From Salipiger bermudensis (GTDB lineage: Bacteria > Pseudomonadota > Alphaproteobacteria > Rhodobacterales > Rhodobacteraceae), in assembly GCF_019801965.1 (NCBI RefSeq), contig NZ_JAHVIA010000010.1, positions 62,001 through 126,000 on the forward strand: 64,000 nt of DNA. The letters are read 5' to 3'. Shown in pieces: positions 1 to 8,918 of this stretch (the stretch's first letter is position 1; every line of letters begins with the position of its first letter). The notes under the pieces are model-generated. The model was not told where the DNA came from and ran no database searches. It was given only the letters and a program-made list of their open reading frames with translations. A program made the translations under genes and the position numbers.

Positions 1-858
1 GGACGCGCGACGCAAAAGACGCGCGCCGAAATAACCTACGGAAGCCACGCGAACCAGGGAAATGACCTCGATGGGACCGCGCAGAAAGCTATCGCTAAGG
101 TTGAGCTTGCGCGGGATGCCGCGGAGCTTCGCGTCGCCCAATCGAGCCTCGCGCCGTTCGAGCTCGAGGCGCATCCGTATCACAGTGCGGAGATCATCCA
201 TGTCGATCCGCGCCGCACCTCCCGATCGAGCTTCGGGCTGGCGGGGAAGTCGCTCGGCTTCCGGGCCACCAAGCGTGCCATCGACATCGCCGGTGCCGGC
301 ATCGGGCTGATCCTGCTGGCGCCGCTGCTGCTCGGCTGCGCGGCGGCGATCAAGGCCACCAGCAAGGGGCCGGTGTTCTTCCGGCAGGAGCGCTACGGGC
401 TCAACAGCGAGATGTTCCGGATCTTCAAGTTCAGGACCATGTACACGGACATGGGCGACCGGACAGGGGTGCAGCAGACGGTCCAGGGGGATCCGCGGAT
501 CACCCGCGTGGGCGCGTTCCTGCGCAAGACCTCGTTTGACGAGCTGCCGCAGCTTCTCAACGTGCTGGATGGCAGCATGTCTCTGGTCGGGCCGCGGCCG
601 CATGTTCCCAACATGCTGGCGGCCGGTGTGCGTTACGAGGATTTCGACCCGCGCTACCTCAGCCGGCACGCGATGGTGCCGGGCATCACCGGGCTGGCTC
701 AGGTCAACGGTTTCCGCGGCGAGACCCAGACTCACGAGGCGGCGCAGGGCCGGATCGACAAGGACATCGAGTATTGCGAGAAAGCCACCATCAAAACCGA
801 TATCAAAATTCTATTTAAAACAATTCGTTGCGAATTTCTGAGCGGGAGCGGTTTCTGA
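1..858 (+). CDS. Exopolysaccharide priming sugar transferase (ExoY/WcaJ type), 5' end outside window
   Basis: The reading frame is open to the left edge with no ATG, GTG or TTG in frame near it, so the start lies upstream. The visible part begins with a charged cytoplasmic stretch, then a hydrophobic segment ([15 protein letters not shown], about nt 286-330), then the bacterial sugar transferase domain (PF02397): [17 protein letters not shown], the [10 protein letters not shown] block and SLVGPRP, and a late [13 protein letters not shown] motif. Family members transfer a sugar-1-phosphate from a UDP-sugar to undecaprenyl phosphate at the inner membrane, the first step of repeat-unit assembly. 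Only the single hydrophobic segment before the catalytic domain is visible; whether the long-form N-terminal membrane domain exists cannot be seen. The glycosyltransferase and UDP-uronate genes that follow fit an exopolysaccharide locus. Confidence 0.93.
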   Translation, partial: GRATQKTRAEITYGSHANQGNDLDGTAQKAIAKVELARDAAELRVAQSSLAPFELEAHPYHSAEIIHVDPRRTSRSSFGLAGKSLGFRATKRAIDIAGAGIGLILLAPLLLGCAAAIKATSKGPVFFRQERYGLNSEMFRIFKFRTMYTDMGDRTGVQQTVQGDPRITRVGAFLRKTSFDELPQLLNVLDGSMSLVGPRPHVPNMLAAGVRYEDFDPRYLSRHAMVPGITGLAQVNGFRGETQTHEAAQGRIDKDIEYCEKATIKTDIKILFKTIRCEFLSGSGF

Positions 859-900
859 CCCCACGCCTTTTCACTGCTCGCCCTTCTCGGGATTCGAAAG

Positions 901-1101
901 TTATTTCGCAAACAGGAGATAGAGGACCCAGATACTCAAAGCACAAGATCCCCAAAACAAAAGATTTTTCAAGACGATGAATAAGGTGCCCCTGGCAACG
1001 GAAGGGTTGTCCCGTTCCCCCCCGGATCCGGTTTCGGAGGCGGGAGTGACGCGAGACGGATCCGCGGAATAATCGGTATCTCGTTTCGCCTGCTTGGTCA
1101 T
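901..1101 (-). CDS. Small single-span membrane protein, unknown function
   Basis: A 66-residue product with a polar N-terminal half rich in Ser, Asp and Gly and one C-terminal hydrophobic span (LFIVLKNLLFWGSCALSIWV, about residues 40-59) ending in LLFAK. A GGAAAG-like ribosome site lies about ten bases before the ATG. It points toward the sugar transferase and away from the glycosyltransferase. I do not recognise a family. The membrane span and ribosome site argue that it is real, but its length leaves doubt. Confidence 0.5.
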   Translation of the reverse strand: MTKQAKRDTDYSADPSRVTPASETGSGGERDNPSVARGTLFIVLKNLLFWGSCALSIWVLYLLFAK

Positions 1102-1216
1102 TCTGTTCGTCTTTCCGACTCTTCGACGCTGACGAGTTTCTTCGTCTCTCGGGCGTCTTCTTCAGCCGTTTGCGTGGGGCCCCAATTGGGTTTCACGATA
1201 CACAGGAGGCATTTCT

Positions 1217-2455
1217 TTGGCAAACGTCAATCATGCATTTGTCAACAGTCTGATCGCCGTAGGAGATGGTGCCGAACCATTGGCCGAGGCGTCCCGCACT
1301 GAGCCGGTCTGGCGTGTCGCGACCGGCACGCCACGGGTGACCGTGGTCGGGCTGCGCGGAATTCCCGACGTCTCGGGCGGCATCGAGACCCATTGCGAAT
1401 ACCTGATGCCGCAGATCGCCGATCGCAATCCCGGCGAGCAATTCGTGGTGATCGGGCGCCGGCCCTCGATGGGCGGCGCGATCCTGAAGCGGAGGGGCAA
1501 TCTCACCGTGGTGCCGCTCTTCGCGATGAAGAACCGGTTTCTTGAAACCATTTCAAACACCTTCGTCGGCGTTCTCAAGGCGCGGCTGGTCTACAATTCC
1601 CGCATTGTGCACCTGCACGCGGTGGGCCCGGCACTGCTTGCGCCGGTGGCGCGGGGCCTCGGGGCCAAGGTGGTCTTCACCCATCACGGCGATGACTACA
1701 GGCGCGCCAAGTGGAGCAAGCCGGTGCAATGGATCCTGAAGACCGGAGAGCGCGTCGGCATCGGCGCCTCGCATCGCGTGATCGCCGTCTCGGCCTCGCT
1801 CGCGGAGCGGCTCAAGGCCGAGTATCCCGGCAAGGCGGATGTGATACACTATATCCCCAACGGCGCGGATCATATCCTCGACGAAAGCGCCCAGGGCACG
1901 CGCAGCGCCGAGGCGTGGCTCGAGGGCTTCGACCTGACCCAAACGCCCTACATCGTCTCGGTGGGCCGGCTGGTGCCCGAGAAGGGGTTTGCCGATCTCA
2001 TCGAGGCCTATGCCCTGGCCCGGCCCCGGGCGAAGCTGGTGATCGTTGGCGGGCCGAGCGGCTCCTCGCACGATCAGGAGATCCTCGATCTGATCGCGGT
2101 GCGCGGGCTCGCGAACGACGTGGTCCTCACCGGCGCGATCCCGCGCGAAGGGGTGGCGGCGCTGTTGTCGAAGGCGAAGCTCTTCGTGCTGGCCTCGCAT
2201 CACGAGGGCTTGCCGATCGCGGCACTGGAGGCGAGCGCAATGGGCGCGCCGCTGCTGCTCTCAGACATCCAGCCGAACCTCGATCTCGGCCTCCCCGACA
2301 AGCATTACGTTCCGGTCGGCCAGCCCGAGGCGCTGGCGGCGGCGCTGGCGAAGGACGGCGAGATCTTCCGTGCCCCGGACCTGATCCAGCGCTTCAACTG
2401 GACCCGCATCGCGGAAGAGACCGATGCCGTCTATGCCTCCCTGGAGGGCGCATGA
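1217..2455 (+). CDS. Glycosyltransferase family 4 (GT-B retaining)
   Basis: 412 residues. I choose the TTG start at 1217 because a perfect AGGAGG sits seven bases upstream (1204-1209) and no better start is nearby. The N-terminal Rossmann half carries GLRGIPDVSGGIETH (residues 46-59), typical of exopolysaccharide GT4 enzymes, and the C-terminal half has VSVGRLVPEKG and the nucleotide-sugar EX7E motif (E330 and E338 in HHEGLPIAALEAS). Such enzymes add a sugar from an NDP-sugar to the lipid-linked repeat unit on the cytoplasmic face. The next gene overlaps the stop codon (ATGA), so translation is probably coupled. Donor and acceptor cannot be told from sequence. Confidence 0.92.
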   Translation: MANVNHAFVNSLIAVGDGAEPLAEASRTEPVWRVATGTPRVTVVGLRGIPDVSGGIETHCEYLMPQIADRNPGEQFVVIGRRPSMGGAILKRRGNLTVVPLFAMKNRFLETISNTFVGVLKARLVYNSRIVHLHAVGPALLAPVARGLGAKVVFTHHGDDYRRAKWSKPVQWILKTGERVGIGASHRVIAVSASLAERLKAEYPGKADVIHYIPNGADHILDESAQGTRSAEAWLEGFDLTQTPYIVSVGRLVPEKGFADLIEAYALARPRAKLVIVGGPSGSSHDQEILDLIAVRGLANDVVLTGAIPREGVAALLSKAKLFVLASHHEGLPIAALEASAMGAPLLLSDIQPNLDLGLPDKHYVPVGQPEALAAALAKDGEIFRAPDLIQRFNWTRIAEETDAVYASLEGA

Positions 2456-2673
2456 CCGGCGCCGCGCCAAGGCACCCGATCGCAGAGGTCCGGAGCCGTC
2501 CGGAACCGGGCCTGACCCGTCGCGGCCTGCTGCGGGTGAGCCTCGCGGGAGCGATGGGCCTTTCCTTGCGCCCCGCGTTGGCCGCGTCAGCGGCGGCGCC
2601 GCGCCTTGCCCGCGATCTGCGGGCTGACAGCAGCGCGCGTCTCGGCGCGGTGGGCGAGGTGCGCCTTGTTTGA
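2452..2673 (+). CDS. Small Tat-signal protein, possibly the 5' part of a frameshifted gene
   Basis: 73 residues starting at the ATGA overlap with the glycosyltransferase stop. Residues 21-45 look like a twin-arginine signal: TRRGLLRVSLAGAMGLS, then RPALAASA with a plausible cleavage site. Little mature protein follows before TGA at 2671. The next frame begins inside this gene at TTG 2666 and is offset by +1. Either this is a short exported peptide coupled to the next gene, or it is the export signal of one protein that is split by a programmed or mutational +1 shift. No known family recognised. Confidence 0.5.
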   Translation: MTGAAPRHPIAEVRSRPEPGLTRRGLLRVSLAGAMGLSLRPALAASAAAPRLARDLRADSSARLGAVGEVRLV

Positions 2674-2992
2674 GCGCGTGGAGATCGGCGATGCGCCGGA
2701 TGACGGTGCGGGCGACAGCCTGCGTGAGGGCTTCGAGAAGCTCAATCGCAATTTCGGGCTGCTGGCCGACCGGCTGGCCGAGATCAGCGCCGAGCTCGCC
2801 GATCTGCGCGCGCAGGAGGCGCCGGACTGGCCGGGCAGCTTCGCACCGCGCCACGTTGCCGAACGGCCGCCGGATCAGCCGCCGCCTCTGCTTGGCGCGG
2901 TCTGGGTCGATGCGAGCGCCGGGGCGGTCTACGTGTCCGCGGGCACCGGGGCGGTCTCCGATTGGGTGAAGCTCGCCACGAGCCGGGGCTGA
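2666..2992 (+). CDS. Phage tail-fibre-like small protein in the exopolysaccharide locus
   Basis: 108 residues from TTG 2666, with GAGG six to seven bases upstream; GTG 2678 is an alternative. The N-terminal motif IGDAPDDGAGDSLREGFEKLNRNF closely resembles the block found in phage neck and tail-fibre proteins, where a GDSLR...KLNxNF helix precedes a shaft. A short coiled-coil-like stretch follows (ADRLAEISAELADL). The C-terminal part, GAVWVDASAGAVYV ending in W, resembles the LWvDtstG.lYvy motif of phage structural proteins. It ends three bases before a beta-helix gene, so the pair may form an anchor plus a tailspike-like enzyme. The assignment rests on motif resemblance only. Confidence 0.6.
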   Translation: MFERVEIGDAPDDGAGDSLREGFEKLNRNFGLLADRLAEISAELADLRAQEAPDWPGSFAPRHVAERPPDQPPPLLGAVWVDASAGAVYVSAGTGAVSDWVKLATSRG

Positions 2993-2995
2993 GCC

Positions 2996-4249
2996 ATGGT
3001 CTCGGCGGCGTATTTTGCCAGTCAACGGCTCGAAGGCGCTGCGCAATGGGGCGCGCCCCGGGATCTGGCCGCGCTTGGCGCGGCAGGGCCGTCGCGGCTC
3101 GGGCCCGGCGATGCCTTGCTGGTGGGCTTTCCGCCGCGGCGCGAGGCGCCGTTCTTCTGGCGCGAGACCCAGGCCGAGATCACCGCGCAAGGCAGCGCGG
3201 ATCAGCCGGCGCGTCTGGCTTTCGGACTGATGCAGGCGGATGGCGGGCTGGCGCCCGCGCCGCGCACGGCCCCGGCGCAGCTGCGCATGGCGCGGGCCGG
3301 GTTCCCCCGGCAGGCAGCCCCGGAGCCCTACGGGAAACCCTACATGATCCTGACCGACCCGTCGCAGGTCGAGCTGTCCGGGCCGCGCTTCGACGGCTGC
3401 GGCGCAAAGGGGTTCTTCCGGCTGGTCGGCGCAGGGCAGGGGCTGGCCTTCTCCGACCTTCACGCGCGCATGGCCGGGCGCGCGATCGAAACCGAGGCCG
3501 GGAGCCGCTTTTCCGATGTGGTGATCGCCCGCTCAACGGTCTACGGCGCGATCCGGGGCTTCGCCCGGTTCCACGAGCTAAGTGCTGCGCGCTTCGTCGA
3601 TCTCGATCTCGACGCGGGCGGCATCGATGGCGGCGGCAAGCGCGTCTGCCAGCTGATCTCGGTGCGGGCCGGCAGCGGCCTGCGCTTCGAGCGCGTTCAC
3701 CTGCGCCGCGCGGTCAACCTGCTCGATGCCGAGGCGCGCGGCTCGACCTATGTCCAGGGCGATGGCGTGGTGCTCGAGGAAGACACCTCCGGGGCGACCT
3801 TCGTCGACTGCCACGCCCGCGGCTTCGGCGATGCCGGCTTCGACATGAAATGCGATGGCATCCGCTTTCTGCGCTGCTCGGTGCGCGGCTGCAAGTACGG
3901 CGTCCGGGTCTGGCGTGATGCCCCCGGGAACCTGCTCGAGATGTGCACCATCTCCGATCCGGTGCCGCGCCCCGACAACGCCGCCGCCTGTCTCTGGGTC
4001 GGCGGACAGGTGACGTTGCGCCATTGCGCCCTGAGCACGGCGCCGGAGGCCGCGGTCATCCGCTTCGGCAAGGGGCTCGACACCAAGGAGCGCGTCGTCC
4101 GGATGACCGGCGGGCGCATCGAGATTCCCCCGGGCGGCGCGCTGCTCGCCGGAGAGCCGGGGCGGCTGGAGATGACGGAGGTCATGCTCGGGCCGGAGCG
4201 GGTAACCGGGGTTGCGACCTGGACAGGTCGCGAACTGGTGCGTGGCTAA
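2996..4249 (+). CDS. Right-handed parallel beta-helix protein (tailspike or polysaccharide-lyase-like)
   Basis: 417 residues with no visible signal peptide. The centre (about residues 170-390) shows repeated short beta-strand turns typical of right-handed beta-helices, such as FSDVVIARSTVYGAIRG, ATFVDCHARGFGDAGFDMK, IRFLRCSVRGCKYGVRV and LLEMCTISDPV. The N-terminal part (MVSAAYFASQRLEGAAQWG, DALLVGFPPRREAPFFW) is unfamiliar. Beta-helix proteins in exopolysaccharide loci are often lyases, epimerases or deacetylases acting on the polymer; phage tailspikes use the same fold for depolymerisation. It directly follows the tail-fibre-like gene. It converges on the RTX beta-helix gene with 22 bases between stops. 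Enzyme class is unknown. Confidence 0.72.
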   Translation: MVSAAYFASQRLEGAAQWGAPRDLAALGAAGPSRLGPGDALLVGFPPRREAPFFWRETQAEITAQGSADQPARLAFGLMQADGGLAPAPRTAPAQLRMARAGFPRQAAPEPYGKPYMILTDPSQVELSGPRFDGCGAKGFFRLVGAGQGLAFSDLHARMAGRAIETEAGSRFSDVVIARSTVYGAIRGFARFHELSAARFVDLDLDAGGIDGGGKRVCQLISVRAGSGLRFERVHLRRAVNLLDAEARGSTYVQGDGVVLEEDTSGATFVDCHARGFGDAGFDMKCDGIRFLRCSVRGCKYGVRVWRDAPGNLLEMCTISDPVPRPDNAAACLWVGGQVTLRHCALSTAPEAAVIRFGKGLDTKERVVRMTGGRIEIPPGGALLAGEPGRLEMTEVMLGPERVTGVATWTGRELVRG

Positions 4250-4271
4250 GCCGGTGTCTACAGCCCTGCAT

Positions 4272-5996
4272 TCAGCCTGTGAACAGGAAGTGCTCGGTGG
4301 TCATCCGGCCGCCATCGATGTCGATCTCGATCTGCAGGTCGAGCTCGTCGAGACGCTGGTCGAGACGCAGGGTCAGCCGGTCCTTTTCGAGCCTGACCGC
4401 AAGATCACCCTTGTCGAGATAGCCGTTGCCGTTGCTGTCGAGATCGCCGAACCCGTCGAGCCCGGCTCCGAAGCCGGACAGCGCGATGCGGTCGCCGTCG
4501 GTGGTGTCGAAATCCGTGATGCGCCGGGCGCCGTTGCCATCCGCGGCGAAAAACACGAACAGGTCCGCACCGGCGCCGCCCTCAAGCGTGTCGTCGCCCG
4601 GACCACCGACCAGGCTGTCGGCCCCGGCATCGCCGCGCAGGTGATCGTCGCTGGCCTCTCCATGCAGCGTGTCGGCACCGGCGCCGCCCTCCAGCCGATC
4701 GCGCTCGGCGCCGCCGGACAGGCTGTCATCACCGGTCCCGCCGCGGAGCCTGTCGCGCCCCGCGTCGCCGCGCAGCGTATCGTTACCGCCTGCGCCCTCG
4801 AGCCGATCGCGGCCCGCGCCGCCCGACAGGCTGTCATCGCCTTCACCGCCCTTGATCCGATCGTGGCCGTTGCCGCCCTGCACGGTGTCATCGCCGCCGC
4901 CGGCGCGGATGCTGTCATTGCCGCCGCGTCCCGAAATGGCGTCGGCGCCTGCGCTGCCGTCGAGCCGGTCGGCGCCCGCGCTGCCGGTGATGGCCTCCAT
5001 TGCCGCAGCATTGTTGCCAGCGCCCGGCGTGGCCTCGTCCCAGGGCTCGAACAGCGCCTTGGTCTTGCTGGTGATCTCGGCCCCCTCGGTGCGGTCGATG
5101 AGCCAGCTCCTGGCGGCAAAGCTGTTGCCGGAGAAGCCGATCCTGTCGGTGAACCAGCTGTCATGATAGCGCGCAGAATCGTCGAGCTTGACCACCGCGT
5201 TGCGGCCCTGCGCTGTGTTGTCGACGAAGGCCACCTGCTGGCCGCCGATCACCCGGAAGGCCGCGTTGCCGGCCTTCGTGACGGTGTTGCCCTCGACCAG
5301 CACGTTGAACACCTCGTAGTCGTGCCCGGCCTCGAGAAAGCCCGGCATGTAGCGGCCGAGCTTGGTGTAGCCGCCGATCTCGACGCCGACATGGGCGACA
5401 TCCGAGATCAGGTTGTCGGCGATGATCAGGTCGCGCGAGCCGCCCTTCACCGAGATGCCGACATGTCCCATCGCGCGGAAGGTGTTGCCCGAGAGGGTGA
5501 TGCGCTCGCCACCGACCAGGTCGATGCCGGATTCGGTCGGGCCGCCGCCGGTGAGCGTGTTGTCGGTGATGACGATGTCGGAGACCTTGGAGAGCTTGAT
5601 GCCATCCCCGGCGCCGCGTTCGATCACGTTGCCCGACAGGGTGATGCGGGCGGCGAAATCGTGGCCATCGTCGGCGGCGTGGATATGCACCGTCTGCCGC
5701 TTGGCGTTCGAGCCGCCGCCCAAGGTGAAGCCGGTCACGCTCACATCGTCGGCGCCGGAGATCCTCAGCGTGTCCTTCGAGGCATTCGCCGGCACGATCC
5801 TGGTCTGATCGGGGCCGGCAACGGCGACCAGCGAGATGCCGTCCCGTGCGATCACGATGGTCTCCTTGTAGCGGCCGGGCTCGACAAGGATCGTGTCGCC
5901 GGACTCGCTGGCATTGATTGCCGCCTGAATCGACGTGAAGGCGCCTCTCGGGGCGTCCTTCGGCAGGGATCCGGGATATACCTGGAATTCCGACAT
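4272..5996 (-). CDS. Secreted beta-helix plus RTX repeat protein, mannuronan C5-epimerase-like
   Basis: 574 residues from ATG at 5996, preceded by GGAAAGGA at eight bases; an upstream in-frame ATG at 6005 has no room for a ribosome site. Residues 1-330 form a parallel beta-helix beginning with a PbH1 A-module-like segment (FTSIQAAINASESGDTILV, EPGRYKETIVI), as in AlgE-type epimerases. Then come about 15 RTX nonapeptides of GGxGxDxLx form (nt about 4560-5010), which bind calcium and mark type I secretion, and a C-terminal VFFAADGNGARRITDFD cap. A DLDSNGNGYLDKGD segment looks like an EF-hand loop. No N-terminal signal peptide, as expected for type I export. With ugd and a UDP-uronate epimerase next door, an extracellular uronate-modifying role is plausible. 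Confidence 0.82.
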   Translation of the reverse strand: MSEFQVYPGSLPKDAPRGAFTSIQAAINASESGDTILVEPGRYKETIVIARDGISLVAVAGPDQTRIVPANASKDTLRISGADDVSVTGFTLGGGSNAKRQTVHIHAADDGHDFAARITLSGNVIERGAGDGIKLSKVSDIVITDNTLTGGGPTESGIDLVGGERITLSGNTFRAMGHVGISVKGGSRDLIIADNLISDVAHVGVEIGGYTKLGRYMPGFLEAGHDYEVFNVLVEGNTVTKAGNAAFRVIGGQQVAFVDNTAQGRNAVVKLDDSARYHDSWFTDRIGFSGNSFAARSWLIDRTEGAEITSKTKALFEPWDEATPGAGNNAAAMEAITGSAGADRLDGSAGADAISGRGGNDSIRAGGGDDTVQGGNGHDRIKGGEGDDSLSGGAGRDRLEGAGGNDTLRGDAGRDRLRGGTGDDSLSGGAERDRLEGGAGADTLHGEASDDHLRGDAGADSLVGGPGDDTLEGGAGADLFVFFAADGNGARRITDFDTTDGDRIALSGFGAGLDGFGDLDSNGNGYLDKGDLAVRLEKDRLTLRLDQRLDELDLQIEIDIDGGRMTTEHFLFTG

Positions 5997-6444
5997 TGCG
6001 CGCATCCTTTCCAGAGAAGCCGCTTTCGATTTCGGCCAGAAATACAAGTGACACCCTTTGGGGCAAGGGCTTTCCGGCAATCCAGATTTCCGCTCCGAAG
6101 GGGTGATCAAGGATCGGTCGATTGCTCAGCACAATGCTGACCGGCTGACCGGCCGCGAGGCGAAGATAGACCCGATTCGGCGATAAGGCGCCGACGCAGG
6201 GGATTTCCGCTTACAGGCGGATTACTGCCGCTCAGGTTGTGGATGAAGTCGTGCCTTTGGTATGGTTAATCGAACGTTAATTTGCTGGCGTTCAAACTAT
6301 CGAAACCCGTGGAAACCGTCGAAAATACGGGCATTTTGCGTGGTTCTTCCGCAAACCGCTGCCGCGGCCCGCAACGCGGTTGCATGAGCCCCTCGGGAGC
6401 CGTTTAATCTTCTCATCGATTTAACGAATTTTTTGAGAGCACCC
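5997..6444 (+). other. Divergent intergenic region upstream of the RTX beta-helix gene and ugd
   Basis: About 450 bases without a supported gene between two divergent units. It must hold promoters for both. It is less GC-rich toward ugd and contains TTAATCGAACGTTAA at 6266-6280 and a T-rich stretch before the ugd ATG. I could not assign -35/-10 boxes with confidence. Confidence 0.45.
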
Positions 6445-7611
6445 ATGAAGATTGCTGTTGCAGGTATTGGCTATGTCGGGCTGTCCAATGCCGTTTTGTT
6501 GGCCCAGAACCATTCCGTTGTCGCTGTCGATGTGAGCGCGGAGCGCGTCGATCTCGTAAACAATCGGAAATGCCCGATTGTCGATGCCGAGCTCGAGGAC
6601 TTCCTCTCCACGAAAGAGCTTGATCTGATCGCGACCACAGACGGATCGGCGGCGTATTCTGATGCGGAGGTCGTTATTGTCGCGACCCCTACGAATTACG
6701 ATCCGAAATCCAATTACTTCGATACCTCCTCCGTGAAGGCGGTGGTCGAGGCGGTGATCTCGGTGAATCCCGACGCGCTGATCGTGGTGAAATCGACGAT
6801 TCCGGTGGGCTTCATCGACGTGCTGCGCGAGGAGGTCGGCTCGACCAACATCATCTTCAGCCCGGAATTCCTGCGCGAGGGCAGGGCGCTCTACGACAAC
6901 CTGCACCCGTCGCGCATCGTCGTCGGAGAACGCTCCGACCGGGCGAGGATGTTTGCCGATCTGCTGCTCGAAGGCGCGGTCGAAAAGCAGGTCGAGACGC
7001 TGTTCGTCGGCACCAAGGAGGCCGAGGCGATCAAGCTCTTCGCCAACACCTACCTCGCCATGCGGGTGGCCTTCTTCAACGAGCTCGACAGCTACGCCAT
7101 CGCCGGGGGCATGACCTCGAAGGAGATCATCGACGGCATCTCGCTCGATCCCCGTATCGGTCGGCACTACAACAACCCCTCCTTCGGCTATGGCGGCTAT
7201 TGCCTGCCGAAGGACACTAAGCAGCTGCTGGCCAATTACAGCCACGTGCCGCAGAACCTGATCCGCGCCATCGTCGACGCCAATCGCACCCGCAAGGACT
7301 TCCTCTCCGACCAGATCCTGATGCGCGGCCCCAAGGTCGTCGGCATCTACCGGCTGGTGATGAAGGCGGGTTCCGACAATTTCCGCCAGAGCTCGGTGCA
7401 GGGGATCATGAAGCGCATCAAGGCCAAGGGCATCCCGGTGGTGATCTACGAGCCCGCGATGCCGGATGCGAGCTTCTTCAACTCGCCCGTCCTCGAGGAC
7501 CTTGACGCCTTCAAGCAGATGTCCGATGTCATCGTCGCCAACAGGGTGACGGACGACATTGCCGATGTCGTGGACAAGGTGTTCACCCGCGATCTGTTCG
7601 GCGCGGACTGA
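6445..7611 (+). CDS. ugd: UDP-glucose 6-dehydrogenase
   Basis: 388 residues starting [14 protein letters not shown]; a GAGAG site precedes the ATG. It oxidises UDP-glucose to UDP-glucuronate with two NAD+. Visible motifs: NAD-binding GIGYVG (7-12), substrate segment [19 protein letters not shown] (141-159), and the catalytic cysteine C253 in [13 protein letters not shown]. The length and near residue-by-residue pattern follow the short E. coli Ugd form rather than the about 430-residue RkpK/TuaD form usual in alphaproteobacteria. It starts the sugar-nucleotide pair completed by the next gene, 35 bases downstream, which supplies the exopolysaccharide with uronic acids. Confidence 0.95.
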   Translation: MKIAVAGIGYVGLSNAVLLAQNHSVVAVDVSAERVDLVNNRKCPIVDAELEDFLSTKELDLIATTDGSAAYSDAEVVIVATPTNYDPKSNYFDTSSVKAVVEAVISVNPDALIVVKSTIPVGFIDVLREEVGSTNIIFSPEFLREGRALYDNLHPSRIVVGERSDRARMFADLLLEGAVEKQVETLFVGTKEAEAIKLFANTYLAMRVAFFNELDSYAIAGGMTSKEIIDGISLDPRIGRHYNNPSFGYGGYCLPKDTKQLLANYSHVPQNLIRAIVDANRTRKDFLSDQILMRGPKVVGIYRLVMKAGSDNFRQSSVQGIMKRIKAKGIPVVIYEPAMPDASFFNSPVLEDLDAFKQMSDVIVANRVTDDIADVVDKVFTRDLFGAD

Positions 7612-7646
7612 TCGAAGGTGGTCTTTTCAATGATGGGGGAAGGGTC

Positions 7647-8657
7647 ATGCCGACCGCTCTTGTAACCGGTGCCGCCGGATTTATCGGATCTTTTGTCTGC
7701 CGCCGCTTCCTCGACGAGGGCTGGCGGGTGATCGGGCTCGATTGCCTTTCGGACTATTACGATGTCGCCCTGAAGGAGCGGCGCGAGGCGATGCTGAACC
7801 AGTCGCCCGACTACCGCTCGATCCATGACATGGTCGAGACGCCGGGGCTGCTGATGTCGATCTTCGCCGAGGAGAAGCCCGACGTGGTGGTGCATCTCGC
7901 GGCGCAGGCCGGGGTGCGCTACTCGATCGACAACCCGCGCGCCTATCTCGAGAGCAACATCATCGGCACGTTCGAGCTGCTCGAGGCGGCGCGGGCGCAT
8001 CCGCCGAAGCACATGCTTCTCGCCTCGACCTCCTCGGCCTACGGCGCCAATTCCGAGATGCCCTACCAGGAGACGGTGAAGGCGGATCACCAGATGTCGT
8101 TCTACGCGGCGACGAAGAAATCCACCGAGAGCTTCGCGCACAGCTACGCGCATCTCTTCGATCTGCCGATCACCATGTTCCGCTTCTTCACGGTCTACGG
8201 CCCCTGGGGGCGGCCCGACATGGCGCTGTTCAAGTTCACCAAGGCGATCCTCGAGGACAAGCCGATCGACGTCTACAATTACGGCGACATGAAGCGCGAC
8301 TTCACCTATGTCGTCGATCTGGTCGAGGCAATCTGGCTGCTGGTCGCGGCGGTGCCGGTGCGGCCCGAGGATGGCGTGGTGCCCGAGGGCGACAGCCTTT
8401 CGCCGGTGGCGCCGTTCCGGGTGGTGAATATCGGCAATTCGGACTCTGTCCAGCTCACCGATTTCATCGACGCCATCGAGACCGCCACGGGCAAGAGCGC
8501 CGAGCGCAACCTGATGCCGATGCAGGCCGGCGACGTCCCTGCGACTTGGGCCGATGCGTCGCTGCTGAAGAGCCTGACCGGCTATGCGCCGAGCACCGAC
8601 GTGCGCACGGGCGTGAAGGCCTTCGTCGACTGGTACCGCGAGTATTACAACGTCTGA
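7647..8657 (+). CDS. NAD-dependent epimerase, UDP-glucuronate 4-epimerase-like
   Basis: 336 residues of the extended SDR fold. The N-terminal TGAAGFIGS (7-15) binds NAD; the catalytic pair is Y153 and K157 in FYAATKK, with S128-S130 upstream. HLAAQAGVRYSIDNPRAY and FTVYGPWGRPDMALFKFTKAI match UDP-glucuronate 4-epimerases (LpsL/Cap1J type), which interconvert UDP-glucuronate and UDP-galacturonate. Placement directly after ugd supports that substrate. The ATG follows GGGGAAGGG. A strong hairpin lies five bases after the stop. Confidence 0.9.
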   Translation: MPTALVTGAAGFIGSFVCRRFLDEGWRVIGLDCLSDYYDVALKERREAMLNQSPDYRSIHDMVETPGLLMSIFAEEKPDVVVHLAAQAGVRYSIDNPRAYLESNIIGTFELLEAARAHPPKHMLLASTSSAYGANSEMPYQETVKADHQMSFYAATKKSTESFAHSYAHLFDLPITMFRFFTVYGPWGRPDMALFKFTKAILEDKPIDVYNYGDMKRDFTYVVDLVEAIWLLVAAVPVRPEDGVVPEGDSLSPVAPFRVVNIGNSDSVQLTDFIDAIETATGKSAERNLMPMQAGDVPATWADASLLKSLTGYAPSTDVRTGVKAFVDWYREYYNV

Positions 8658-8661
8658 CCGC

Positions 8662-8693
8662 GGCGACGGAGGCAATTGCCCGCCTCCGTCGCC
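8662..8693 (+). terminator. Strong hairpin after ugd-epimerase unit
   Basis: A perfect 12-bp stem (8662-8673 with 8682-8693) and an 8-base loop immediately after the epimerase stop. There is no T-run, so it may act as an RNA stabiliser or a U-less terminator. Confidence 0.5.
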
Positions 8694-8918
8694 TCGCCGC
8701 GGTGAGATCAAGATATATGACGACGTGCCGGGCGTTCCCGGAGATTTCAGCGATCGCGGGCCAATTTTCCCGCATCGATACGTGACGACCGTGTTGTGGT
8801 GTTTTCCATGTCGGCACGCCCCGTCTCCGGCGCAGGAATTTGCTAGGCGTGAGGGGGAAGGGGTGCGGGTGCCGGCTGGGCGTATTTGCAGCAGCCAAGA
8901 TTGATTTCGGAGGTTCCA

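Noticed and set aside
2666-4249. Prophage remnant
   Set aside because: Only two tail-like proteins, no integrase, capsid or lysis genes, and the genes are coupled to a glycosyltransferase; a domesticated module fits better.
4212-6140. 642-codon plus-strand frame opposite the RTX beta-helix gene
   Set aside because: Low-complexity Ala/Val/Gly text produced by the reverse of RTX repeats; the minus strand has the real domains.
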